Assembly: GCF_013085465.1 (NCBI RefSeq)
Contig: NZ_CP049838.1
Location: 7,130,001 to 7,194,000, forward strand
From: Streptomyces asoensis
GTDB lineage: Bacteria > Actinomycetota > Actinomycetes > Streptomycetales > Streptomycetaceae
Direction of reading: 5' to 3'
DNA: 64,000 bases
Numbering within the stretch: the first letter of the stretch is position 1; every line of letters starts with the position of its first letter. Shown here one piece after another: positions 9,691 to 18,539 of the stretch. The position numbers and the translations under genes were made by a program. Under the pieces are notes generated by a model that was not told the origin of the DNA, ran no database searches, and worked only from the letters and a program-made list of their open reading frames with translations.

Positions 9691-10767
9691 GTGCACACCA
9701 GGACGTTCGTGGCCGCGGCCGTCGGCCTCGGCCTCGTCACGCTGTCCGCCTGCGGATCGTCGGACGACGGCGGTTCGGCGGCCGACTCCAAGACCGTCAC
9801 CCTCGTCAGCCACGACTCGTGGGCCGTCTCCAAGAGCGTGCTCGCGGAGTTCGAGAAGCAGTCCGGCTACCAGGTGAAGGTCCTCAAGGACGGCGACGCC
9901 GGTCAGGCCGTCAACAAGGCCATCCTCACCAAGGACAACCCGCAGGGCGACGTCTTCTTCGGCGTCGACAACACGCTCCTGTCGCGCGCCCTCGACAACG
10001 GGCTGTTCCAGTCGTACGAGGCGAAGGGCGCGGACCAGGTCCTGCCCGAGTACCGGGCCGACCAGGACAAACACCGGGTCACGCCCGTCGACACCGGTGA
10101 CATCTGCGTCAACTACGACAAGGCGTACTTCAGCGCGCACAAGCTGACCCCGCCCGCCTCCTTCGACGACCTGTTGAAGCCCGCGTACAAGAACCTGCTG
10201 GTCACGGAGAACGCCGCCACCTCCTCGCCCGGCCTCGGCTTCCTGCTGGGCACGGCCGCCAAGTACGGCGACGGGGGCTGGGCGGACTACTGGAAGAAGT
10301 TGAAGGCCAACGGCGTGAAGGTCGTCGACGGCTGGGAGCAGGCCTACAACGAGGAGTTCTCCGGGTCCGCCGGCGGAAAGAAGGCGGGGGCCGACCGGCC
10401 GCTCGTCGTCTCGTACGCCTCCTCGCCGCCCGCCGAGGTGATCTACGGCGACCCGAAGCCGACCACCGCCCCGACCGGCGTCTCCACCGGCACCTGCTTC
10501 CGCCAGGTCGAGTACGCGGGCCTGCTGAGCAACGCGGCCAACCCCGAGGGCGGCAAGGCGCTCCTCGACTTCCTGCTCACCGAGGAATTCCAGCAGGACA
10601 TGCCGCTCAACATGTTCGTCTACCCGGTGCGGAAGGGGGCCCAGGTCCCGGCGGAGTTCACGAAGTACGGGCCGCAGGCGAAGGACCCCGAGACCCTGGA
10701 CCCGGCGAAGATCGCCGACAACCGTGACGACTGGGTCAAGTCATGGACCTCGCTCGTACTGAAGTGA
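9691..10767 (+). CDS. Thiamine-type ABC transporter substrate-binding lipoprotein
   Basis: A 358-residue exported lipoprotein: the N-terminal signal ends in the lipobox LSAC, then a Gly/Ser/Asp linker. The body is a periplasmic-binding-type fold of the thiamine/iron family, with VTLVSHDSWAVSKSVLAEF, FFGVDNTLLSRALDNGLF and DTGDICVNYDKAYF, segments typical of thiamine-binding ThiB-like proteins. GTG 9691 is chosen because AGGAGG sits 6 bases upstream. The TPP riboswitch directly in front supports thiamine or a precursor as ligand. Its 3' end overlaps the permease gene by 25 bases. Confidence 0.9.
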   Translation: MHTRTFVAAAVGLGLVTLSACGSSDDGGSAADSKTVTLVSHDSWAVSKSVLAEFEKQSGYQVKVLKDGDAGQAVNKAILTKDNPQGDVFFGVDNTLLSRALDNGLFQSYEAKGADQVLPEYRADQDKHRVTPVDTGDICVNYDKAYFSAHKLTPPASFDDLLKPAYKNLLVTENAATSSPGLGFLLGTAAKYGDGGWADYWKKLKANGVKVVDGWEQAYNEEFSGSAGGKKAGADRPLVVSYASSPPAEVIYGDPKPTTAPTGVSTGTCFRQVEYAGLLSNAANPEGGKALLDFLLTEEFQQDMPLNMFVYPVRKGAQVPAEFTKYGPQAKDPETLDPAKIADNRDDWVKSWTSLVLK

Positions 10768-12413
10768 CCGGGCGCGCGGCCCGCGCGGGGAACGCGGCCC
10801 GGCTCGGCCTCATGGCCGTGCCCGTCGCGTTCTTCGCGTGCTTCTTCGCCTACCCGGTCGCCGCGATCGTCGCCCGGGGGCTCGAAGCCGACGGGGGTTG
10901 GCGCTTCGGGCGGCTGTGGGACGTGCTCGCGCAGCCCGACATCCGGCACGTCCTGTGGTTCACCACCTGGCAGGCGCTGGCCTCCACCGCGCTCACGCTC
11001 CTGGTCGCGCTGCCCGCCGCGTATGTCTTCGCCCGCCTGGAGTTCCCGGGCAAGCAGGTGCTGCGCGCCGTCGTCACCGTCCCGTTCGTGCTGCCGACGG
11101 TCGTCGTCGGCACGGCGTTCCTGGCACTCGTCGGGCGCGGTGGACTGCTCGACGACCTGTGGGGCGCACGGCTGGACACCACGGTGTGGGCGATCCTGCT
11201 GGCGCACGTCTTCTTCAACTACGCGGTCGTCGTACGCACGGTGGGCGGGCTGTGGTCGCAGCTCGACCCGCGGCAGGAGGAGGCGGCGCGGATGCTCGGC
11301 GCCTCCCGCCTGACGGCGTGGCGCACGGTCACCCTGCCCGCCCTGGGGCCCGCCGTCGCGGCCGCCGCGCTGATGGTCTTCCTCTTCACCTTCACCTCCT
11401 TCGGCGTGGTGCAGATCCTCGGCGGCCCCACCTTCTCCACCCTCGAGGTGGAGATCTACCGGCAGACCTCCGAGATCTTCGACCTGTCCACGGCGGCAGT
11501 CCTCACGATCGTCCAGTTCATGGCCGTCGGCGCGATCCTCGCCGTGCACGCCCGGACCGTACGGCGGCGGGAGACCGCGCTGCGGCTGGTGGACGCGTCG
11601 GTGACGGCGCGGCGGCCGCGCGGCGCCGGGCAGTGGGCGCTCCTCGCCGGGGTCCTCGGCACGATCGCCCTGCTGCTGGTGCTGCCGCTGGCGGTGCTGG
11701 CGCAGCGCTCGCTCGACGCGCCCGACTTCGCCTACTACCGGGCATTGACCAGCGACGACGGCAACATCTTCCTGGTCCCGCCGATCGACGCGATCGGCAA
11801 CTCGCTTCAGTACGCCGTCACCGCGACCGCGATCGCCGTGGCCGTCGGCGGGCTCGCCGCGGCCGCGCTCACCCGACGGGACGCCGGACGGCTGGTCCGC
11901 GGCTTCGACGCGCTGCTGATGCTGCCGCTGGGCGTCTCCGCGGTGACCGTCGGCTTCGGGTTCCTGATCGCGCTCGACGAGCCTCCGCTCGACCTGCGCG
12001 GGACGTGGATCCTGGTGCCGCTCGCGCAGGCGTTGGTCGGCGTCCCCTTCGTCGTACGGATCATGCTGCCGGTGCTGCGGGCGGTGGACCAGCGGCTGCG
12101 TGAGGCGGCGGCCGTGCTCGGGGCGTCGCCCTGGCGGGTGTGGCGGGAGGTCGACCTGCCGATGGTGTGGCGGGCGCTGCTCGTCGCGGCCGGGTTCGCC
12201 TTCGCGGTGTCGCTGGGCGAGTTCGGGGCGACGGTGTTCATCGCACGGCCCGACAACCCGACGCTGCCGGTCGCCGTCGCGCGGTTGCTGGGGCGGGCCG
12301 GCGAGCTCAACTACGGCCAGGCGATGGCCCTTTCGACGATTCTGATGGTGGTGTGCGTGGTGGCGCTGCTGGTGCTGGAGCGACTGCGGACCGATCGGAC
12401 GGGGGAGTTGTAG
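10743..12413 (+). CDS. Thiamine-type ABC transporter permease (two fused permease domains)
   Basis: A 556-residue membrane protein with two tandem binding-protein-dependent permease domains and about twelve membrane segments, the ThiP architecture. Each half carries an EAA-loop for coupling to the ATPase: EEAARMLGASRLTAWRTVTL near residue 180 and REAAAVLGASPWRVWREVDL near residue 455. A poorly conserved linker (about 265-300) joins the halves. It starts inside the binding-protein gene and ends exactly where the ATPase gene begins, so the three are one operon. Confidence 0.9.
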   Translation: MDLARTEVTGRAARAGNAARLGLMAVPVAFFACFFAYPVAAIVARGLEADGGWRFGRLWDVLAQPDIRHVLWFTTWQALASTALTLLVALPAAYVFARLEFPGKQVLRAVVTVPFVLPTVVVGTAFLALVGRGGLLDDLWGARLDTTVWAILLAHVFFNYAVVVRTVGGLWSQLDPRQEEAARMLGASRLTAWRTVTLPALGPAVAAAALMVFLFTFTSFGVVQILGGPTFSTLEVEIYRQTSEIFDLSTAAVLTIVQFMAVGAILAVHARTVRRRETALRLVDASVTARRPRGAGQWALLAGVLGTIALLLVLPLAVLAQRSLDAPDFAYYRALTSDDGNIFLVPPIDAIGNSLQYAVTATAIAVAVGGLAAAALTRRDAGRLVRGFDALLMLPLGVSAVTVGFGFLIALDEPPLDLRGTWILVPLAQALVGVPFVVRIMLPVLRAVDQRLREAAAVLGASPWRVWREVDLPMVWRALLVAAGFAFAVSLGEFGATVFIARPDNPTLPVAVARLLGRAGELNYGQAMALSTILMVVCVVALLVLERLRTDRTGEL

Positions 12414-13433
<1,020 letters not shown>

Positions 13434-13466
13434 CCGGGCCCACCCCTGCGGGAGCCTGACATGCGG

Positions 13467-13497
13467 GTGGCCCGCCCCTGGATAAGGGGCGGGCCAC
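13467..13497. terminator. Bidirectional terminator after the thiamine operon
   Basis: A perfect 13-bp stem (13467-13479 with 13485-13497) has a GGATA loop. It lies between the thiamine operon and the convergent LAETG protein gene and can serve both strands. Confidence 0.8.
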
Positions 13498-13533
13498 ACA
13501 CGTACGTCCGTCGTGCCGGTCGTGCGGCTCAGG

Positions 13534-14256
13534 TCAGCGCTGGCTGGACCCGCGGCGCCGCATTCCGAAGAACACCGCGCCACCGCCGACGGCGACCAGG
13601 ACGGCCGCGATGCCGACGATCAGACCGGTGTTGGAGCCGGCGCCGGTCTCGGCCAGGTTGGACTCCTGGGCCGCGGCCGACGGGGCGTTGCTCGCGGAGG
13701 GCGCGGGCGCGGCGCTGTCGCTCGCCGAGTCGGACGGGGACGGGGTGATCGTCTCGGTCGGCGGCGCAGTGGTCGTGCTGTCCGACGGTGTCGAGGACGG
13801 GGAGGTGGAGGGGGTGGTGGACGGGGTGGACGTGTCCTCGGCCTCGCAGGCCTTGGACGGGGTGGTCAGGTTGCCGGGGATGTCCTTGTCGACCAGGATC
13901 TTCTTGCCCTTGACGGCCTTGACGTGGATCCGGTACTCGGCGTTCGGCTCCCAGGCCTCGGCGAAGGAGACGGTCACGCCCTTCTGCGAGCCCTCGACCG
14001 TCTGTGCCGCGCCGACCTGCCGCAGGTCGGCGCCGTTGTTCTCGAGGAAGACGGTGATGACGGCCGGGACGCCCGTGGGGTCCTTGTCGGTGACGGTGAT
14101 GACACCCTTGGCGCCGTCACAGGCGGCAGTGGCGGAGAACTCGCTGATGTCGCAGGCCAGCGCGGTGCCGGCGGCGCTGAGCGCGAGGGCGGCGGAGGCG
14201 GCGGTGACACCGAGCATGCGCACCGAACGGGCGGCGGTACGGCGGGAAAGGGACAC
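13534..14256 (-). CDS. LAETG-anchored cell-wall surface protein (sortase substrate)
   Basis: A 240-residue secreted protein. It has a twin-basic signal peptide ending ALACD, a beta-rich domain with two cysteine pairs ([12 protein letters not shown] is one), then a Ser/Thr/Pro-rich stalk of about 60 residues. It ends with the sorting signal LAETG (201-205), a hydrophobic helix and an RRR tail. LAxTG is the motif used by class E sortases of Streptomyces, so it should be covalently attached to peptidoglycan. No sortase gene is adjacent; the one at 26938 is of another type. Function of the folded domain is unknown. Confidence 0.88.
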   Translation of the reverse strand: MSLSRRTAARSVRMLGVTAASAALALSAAGTALACDISEFSATAACDGAKGVITVTDKDPTGVPAVITVFLENNGADLRQVGAAQTVEGSQKGVTVSFAEAWEPNAEYRIHVKAVKGKKILVDKDIPGNLTTPSKACEAEDTSTPSTTPSTSPSSTPSDSTTTAPPTETITPSPSDSASDSAAPAPSASNAPSAAAQESNLAETGAGSNTGLIVGIAAVLVAVGGGAVFFGMRRRGSSQR

Positions 14257-14418
14257 GTTTGTCCTTTACGGGAAGCGCAACTGCGGGGGGTGGAGGGGGA
14301 GATGGCGCCCCCGGTGAGCCGAGTGCGTCACCATCCCCAGCAGACTCACAGGTCTATAAGCGTTCCATAAGAAGTGTCAATGCGGGGACGCCTCCGAGCG
14401 GCTGGCTTTGCCCGCTTA

Positions 14419-15351
14419 TTAACCACCGAGACGTTTCAACGCCTCCGGAGCCTCCTCGATCCGGTCAACGAGGGCGATACGGGACTCCATCGACCGCTCC
14501 CGGGCGAGTGACCGCAAGAGCGGCCAGGCGGGCAGCCGCCGCGTCCAGTGCTCCCGGTCGACGAGCACCATCGGCGTCGGCTCGCCCCGCGACCCGTAGT
14601 AGTTGGGCGTCGCGTTGTCGAAGATCTCCTGTACGGTGCCGGCGGCGCCCGGCAGGAACACCACACCCGCGGTGCAGCGGGCCAACAGGCCGTCCTCGCG
14701 GGTGGCGTTGGAGAAGTACTTGGCGAGGTGCGCGGCGAACGGGTTCGGCGGCTCATGGCCGTAGAACCACGTGGGGATGCCGACCGAGGGGCCGCCGCCC
14801 GGCCACTTGGCCCGCACCTCGAAGGCCGCCGTCGCCCAGTCGGTGATCGAGGGGGTGAACTTCGGTGCCTTGGCGAGGAGCCGGAGGGCGTCCGTGAGCA
14901 TCTCGTCGTCGAAGGGGGCCGCGTACGCGCCGAGGTTCGCCGCCTCCATCGCGCCGGGTCCGCCACCGGTCGCCACCATGAGCCCGGTCCGGGCGAGTTC
15001 ACGGCCGAGCCGGGCCGCGCCGGCGTACGCCTGGGTACCGCGCGCCATGGCGTGGCCGCCCATCACACCCACCACGCGCTCCTCGACGAGGAGTTCGTCG
15101 AGCGCGTCGGAGACGGCGTCGTCGTGGATCGAGCGGAGCATCGAGCCGAATATGTCGCCGTCCGCCTTCGTGCGCTGGAACCACGCGTACGTGAGGGCGT
15201 CCGGGGTTGCCTCGTAGCCCTCGTCCAGGGACGCGAACAACTCGTCGGGGGAGTAGACGAAACCGCGGTACGGGTCGAAGGACAGACCCGGTACGGGCGG
15301 GAAGACCAGGGCGCCGGAGGCGCGGGACTTCGTGGCCGCCGCCGGGTCCAT
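14419..15351 (-). CDS. LOG-family nucleotide-binding protein (5' part broken)
   Basis: A Rossmann-like LOG-family protein, relatives of lysine decarboxylase-like cytokinin phosphoribohydrolases. Motifs are GVMGGHAMARG, VATGGGPGAMEAANLGAY (the family GGGxGxME site) and LPGAAGTVQEIF (the family PGGxGTxxE site). In-frame coding similarity continues upstream of ATG 15351 (VQSVDLTARTDALLALDTSG) but has no start codon. The natural N-terminus (about 35 residues from GTG 15581) is now in another frame because a repeat is inserted at 15438-15476. The part annotated here, 310 residues, keeps the motifs; whether it is translated from an internal start is uncertain. Confidence 0.75.
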   Translation of the reverse strand: MDPAAATKSRASGALVFPPVPGLSFDPYRGFVYSPDELFASLDEGYEATPDALTYAWFQRTKADGDIFGSMLRSIHDDAVSDALDELLVEERVVGVMGGHAMARGTQAYAGAARLGRELARTGLMVATGGGPGAMEAANLGAYAAPFDDEMLTDALRLLAKAPKFTPSITDWATAAFEVRAKWPGGGPSVGIPTWFYGHEPPNPFAAHLAKYFSNATREDGLLARCTAGVVFLPGAAGTVQEIFDNATPNYYGSRGEPTPMVLVDREHWTRRLPAWPLLRSLARERSMESRIALVDRIEEAPEALKRLGG

Positions 15352-15413
15352 CGGGCAGCCGAGGAAGACGGCGCCCGAGGTGTCCAGGGCGAGGAGGGCG
15401 TCCGTACGGGCCG

Positions 15414-15581
15414 TCAGGTCGACGGACTGGACGCGATGGGGGTCCCCCCGCTCGAGCGAAGCCGAGAGTGGGGGAGGGAGAGCGTGCCGTGGGTGCGGAC
15501 CACCTCGTCGAACTCGGCGAGGGACTCGATCTCACGGTCGTGGGAGCCGTCGAACGGCTGGGCGGGTGTCGTCGGATGCAC
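15414..15581 (-). pseudogene. Detached N-terminal fragment of the LOG-family gene
   Basis: From GTG 15581 the minus strand reads MHPTTPAQPFDGSHDREIES, LAEFDEVVRTHGTLS, then passes through the repeat and stops at 15414 after 55 codons. The downstream LOG frame resumes as RVQSVDLTARTDALL in a different phase. The first 35 codons therefore look like the original start of the LOG gene, cut off by the inserted repeat. Confidence 0.6.
15438..15476. repeat. Streptomyces small palindromic repeat inside the LOG gene
   Basis: This 39-base imperfect palindrome has a GGGGGTCCCCCC start, a GCTCGAGCGAAGCCGAGAG core and a GGGGGAG end. Near-identical short elements recur between genes in many Streptomyces genomes, from memory. 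Here it falls inside a reading frame and changes its phase. Confidence 0.65.
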
Positions 15582-15616
15582 CCGCCCATGCTAGGCAGCG
15601 CCGGACGGGCGGTGGG

Positions 15617-16036
15617 TCAGCTCTCGATGGCCGACGGGTCCATCCAGACGACCTCCCAGGTGTGGCCGTCGAGGTCGTCGAACGAACGGCCGTACATGAA
15701 GCCCATGTCCTGCGTCTCGCCGCTCGGCGAACCGCCCAGCGCGAGCGCCCTGTCGACGAGTTCGTCGACCTTCTCGCGGCTCTGGGCGCTCAGGGCGATC
15801 AGGACCTCGCTGGTCTTCGAGGCGTCCGCGATCTCCTTCTTGGTGAAGGTCGAGTAGAACGGCTTGGTGAGCAGCATCGCGACGATCGTGTCGCTGATCA
15901 CCACGGAGGCCGCGTTGTCGTCGCTGAACTGCGGGTTGATCGTGTAGCCGAGCTCCGTGAAGAACTTCTTCGAGGCGCCGAGGTCGTTCACGGGCAGGTT
16001 CACGAAGATCATCTGCTGGTAGGCCGGGGTGGTCAT
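15617..16036 (-). CDS. VOC-superfamily (glyoxalase/bleomycin-resistance-like) protein
   Basis: A 139-residue protein with the paired beta-alpha-beta-beta-beta modules of the vicinal-oxygen-chelate fold: IFVNLPVNDLGASKKFFTELG opens the first module and EVLIALSAQSREKVDELVDRA the second. The C-terminal DLDGHTWEVVWMDPS is the usual metal-site strand with its Glu. The MGFMYGRSFDDLDGH ending resembles the PhnB/lactoylglutathione-lyase-like subgroup often annotated as extradiol dioxygenase. Substrate unknown. It is transcribed alone; 134 bases separate it from the upstream ABC permease stop. Confidence 0.8.
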   Translation of the reverse strand: MTTPAYQQMIFVNLPVNDLGASKKFFTELGYTINPQFSDDNAASVVISDTIVAMLLTKPFYSTFTKKEIADASKTSEVLIALSAQSREKVDELVDRALALGGSPSGETQDMGFMYGRSFDDLDGHTWEVVWMDPSAIES

Positions 16037-16170
16037 CGGGTCTCTCCCAGGGGATTCGCGTTGCTGGTGTGTGGTGTTCGATGGGGTAGACCGGGCGGCC
16101 GCGCGGAACTCATCGCGGTGCGGGGATCTTTTTCGAGCACAGGGGCGCGGGCCGCCGGCGCGGGCGGGCT

Positions 16171-17619
16171 TCAGCGCGTCAGCGGGAGGGCCGCCAGTTC
16201 GGCCACGATCAGGGTGAGCGGGACGAAGAGGGCGAGCAGGGCACCGGTGCGCAGGGCGGCGGCGCTGCGCAGCGTCTTGGCCGGGGCGCCGAGGCGGAGC
16301 AGGGCGGCGGTGGTGTCGGCGCGGACCTGCCGCGCCTCCACGGCCGCGGTCAGGAGCGTGGCGACCGTGCAGCCCGCCACGACCAGGGAGCCGAGGGTGG
16401 TGAGCGGGCCGAAGGCCGGGTCGGCCGGGTCGTACAGCGCGGCCATCGTGTACGCGCCGGACGCCACCGCGCAGACCACGCCCAGCGGCTGTCCGATCCG
16501 GGCCGCCTCCTGCATCAGGCCGCGGCCCGCGAGGAGGCGGAGGGCGCCGGGGCGGGCCGACTGGAGCAGTCGGCCGCAGAGGTGGGTGAGGCCGGGGCCG
16601 GCGAGGGCGAGGCCCACGGCGGTCAGGGTCCAGCCGAGGAGGACCGCGGCGGGGCCGGTGGGAAGGCCGCCGGGGAGGGGGAGGGTGCTGGGGTTCGTGG
16701 TGCCGTTCGCGTACGCCTCCACGGCCAGGCCGGCGGCGAGGAGGGCCATGCCCCAGGGGAGGGCGGTGGGGTGGGGCGGGTGCGTCTGGGGCGGTGTCTG
16801 TGTCTGTACCTGTGTCTGTGCCTGTGTCTCAGGGGTGCCGTCGGCGGAAGTCTCCGCTGTGCCGTCGACGAGGGTGGGCGCTGAGGCCGAGGGCAGGGGC
16901 GTGGTGCCCGGTGCTGGCGGGATGCCGTCCGCCGCCGGGTCGGGAGCCGTCTCGGCGAGGCGGGCGTCCGTGGACGGGCGTGTCGGCCGGTCGCTTCTCG
17001 ACCTCGCTCCGAAGCGGCCGTACTCGCCGAACCTGGCGCCCGGGCCCGTCCTGCCGAAGGCGCCGAACCGGCCGGACATCCCCGGGGCGGCCTGGGCCGC
17101 CACGCGCGTGTCCCTCGGGCGGAGCATCAGGGCCACCGCGAGGGACGAGGTCACCGGGACCAGGGACAGCAGGGTCAGGGCCGCCGGCAGCGGGAGAGGC
17201 TGGTTCGCGGCCAGGAAGTCGTCGGCCGCTCCGTCGAACGGCATGCCCCTGAGGTCGCCGCGCAGGTGCAGGAAGAGGAGCAGGGCCAGCATGGAGCCGA
17301 GCAGCGTCGACAGGGCCGTCGTCATCGCCGAGACGGCCATCAGCCGGGTCGGGCCCAGGCCGATCGCCGCCAGGCCGGGGCGCGGGCGGGTGCCGGGGTC
17401 CGTGCGGGCCACCGCCAGGGCGAAGTAGACCGTCGCCGCCAGCGGGACCGCGCACCAGGCGAGGCGGAGCACGGACGCTGCCGGGGCCTCGGGGTGGGTG
17501 AGAGCGCGGCCCAGGGTGCACAGGAGGAGGAAGCCGGTGCCCCCCGAGGCCGTCGCCACCAGGAGGCGGCGGAACTGGACGGCGGGGTGGGCGCTGCGCG
17601 TCAGACGGAGAGCGAGCAC
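16171..17619 (-). CDS. ABC transporter permease (exporter-type membrane protein)
   Basis: A 482-residue multi-span membrane protein with about ten hydrophobic segments. I start it at GTG 17619, where it overlaps the 3' end of the ATPase gene by 19 bases; a longer frame upstream is only the antisense-free shadow of the ATPase. A non-membrane segment (about 190-290) is rich in Pro, Ala, Thr and Gln and includes a QTQVQTQT run encoded by a CTGTGT-type hexamer repeat near 16793-16840. No FtsX signature is obvious. With the neighbouring ATPase it should form a two-component exporter, possibly for lipid or peptide; substrate unknown. Confidence 0.72.
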   Translation of the reverse strand: MLALRLTRSAHPAVQFRRLLVATASGGTGFLLLCTLGRALTHPEAPAASVLRLAWCAVPLAATVYFALAVARTDPGTRPRPGLAAIGLGPTRLMAVSAMTTALSTLLGSMLALLLFLHLRGDLRGMPFDGAADDFLAANQPLPLPAALTLLSLVPVTSSLAVALMLRPRDTRVAAQAAPGMSGRFGAFGRTGPGARFGEYGRFGARSRSDRPTRPSTDARLAETAPDPAADGIPPAPGTTPLPSASAPTLVDGTAETSADGTPETQAQTQVQTQTPPQTHPPHPTALPWGMALLAAGLAVEAYANGTTNPSTLPLPGGLPTGPAAVLLGWTLTAVGLALAGPGLTHLCGRLLQSARPGALRLLAGRGLMQEAARIGQPLGVVCAVASGAYTMAALYDPADPAFGPLTTLGSLVVAGCTVATLLTAAVEARQVRADTTAALLRLGAPAKTLRSAAALRTGALLALFVPLTLIVAELAALPLTR

Positions 17620-18344
17620 GCGGCCCCCCGGCCTTCCGGCTCCGTGACCGGCGGCAGATGGACCGTCTTCACCCGGCGTCCGTCCATCAGCGGCACCGTG
17701 CGGTCGGCGAGGGCGGCGGTCTCCGGGTCGTGGGTGGCCAGCACCACGGTGATGCCGTGGGAGCGGGCCGCCGTCGTCAGGGTGCGCAGGACATGGGCCC
17801 GGTCCGCGCGGTGGAGGGGTGCCGTCGGCTCGTCCGCGAAGAGCACCGAGGGGGCCGGGGCCAGGGCGCGCGTGATGCAGACCCGCTGGCGCTCGGCCTG
17901 GGTGAGCTCGTACGGGCGGCTCCGGGCCTTGTCGCCGATGTCCAGGCGGTCCAGCCACTCCAGCGCGGCGGCCTTGGCCCGGCGGCGGCTGGTGCCGCGC
18001 AGCATCAGAGGGAGTGCCGCGTTCTCCCAGACGTTGAGTTCGGGGACGAGGACCGGTGCCGGGTCGACCCAGCCGAAGCGGTCGCGGCGCAGCCGTTCAC
18101 GGGCCATCGGGCCCATCGTGTGGACGGGGACGCTGTTGAACCAGACCTCGCCGCGTTGGGCGGGCACCAGGCCGGAAAGACAGTGCAGCAGGGTCGTCTT
18201 GCCGCTGCCGCGCGGTCCGCTGACGGCGAGGATCTCGCCCTCCCGCACGCCCAGCGAGACACCGCCGAGCGCCGGTGAGCCGTCGCGGTGCGTGAAGTAC
18301 AGGGAGCGTGCCCACAGCACGTCGTTGTCCGGCGGGGCCTCCAT
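17601..18344 (-). CDS. ABC transporter ATP-binding protein with degenerate signature motif
   Basis: A 247-residue ABC ATPase of the LolD/MacB-like group. Walker A is GPRGSGKTT (about 43-51) and Walker B with catalytic Glu is VLFADEPTAPL; the switch His lies in VLATHDPET. The signature normally reading LSGGQ is LTQAE (in ELTQAERQRV), and the D-loop SALD is replaced by APLH. Both changes affect the ATP-sandwich interface, so the protein may hydrolyse slowly or pair unusually. It is upstream of and overlaps its permease. A GC-rich hairpin (CCCCC-GTGC-GGGGG near 18390) lies in the leader. Confidence 0.82.
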   Translation of the reverse strand: MEAPPDNDVLWARSLYFTHRDGSPALGGVSLGVREGEILAVSGPRGSGKTTLLHCLSGLVPAQRGEVWFNSVPVHTMGPMARERLRRDRFGWVDPAPVLVPELNVWENAALPLMLRGTSRRRAKAAALEWLDRLDIGDKARSRPYELTQAERQRVCITRALAPAPSVLFADEPTAPLHRADRAHVLRTLTTAARSHGITVVLATHDPETAALADRTVPLMDGRRVKTVHLPPVTEPEGRGAACSLSV

Positions 18345-18500
18345 GGGCGTACACCTCGGTTCAGATCTGTGGTTCCCGTGCGAATCCCCCGTGCGGGGGA
18401 ACGAAGGCAGGGCCGATCGGTCACTCGCACGCTAGGCAGCCAGGAGGGGAAGGCCGGACAGCACACGGCCCCGGGTCGCCGTTTCTCACTCGAACGGTCG

Positions 18501-18530
18501 ACACCGGGGCCGGTGTTGATCAGCTGATCA
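18501..18530 (-). terminator. Two adjacent palindromes after the aminotransferase gene
   Basis: TGATCAGCTGATCA (18517-18530) is a perfect 14-base palindrome and ACACCGGGGCCGGTGT (18501-18516) a 7-bp inverted repeat beside it. They lie 10 bases beyond the stop of the minus-strand aminotransferase. Either could end transcription; no U-tract is seen. Confidence 0.4.
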
Positions 18531-18539
18531 GGCTGACGA

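Noticed and set aside
14999..15589. ATG-initiated minus-strand frame of 196 codons upstream of the LOG protein
   Set aside because: It runs in the wrong phase through both LOG parts and gives Pro/Arg-rich sequence. The real N-terminal residues are in the frame starting at GTG 15581.
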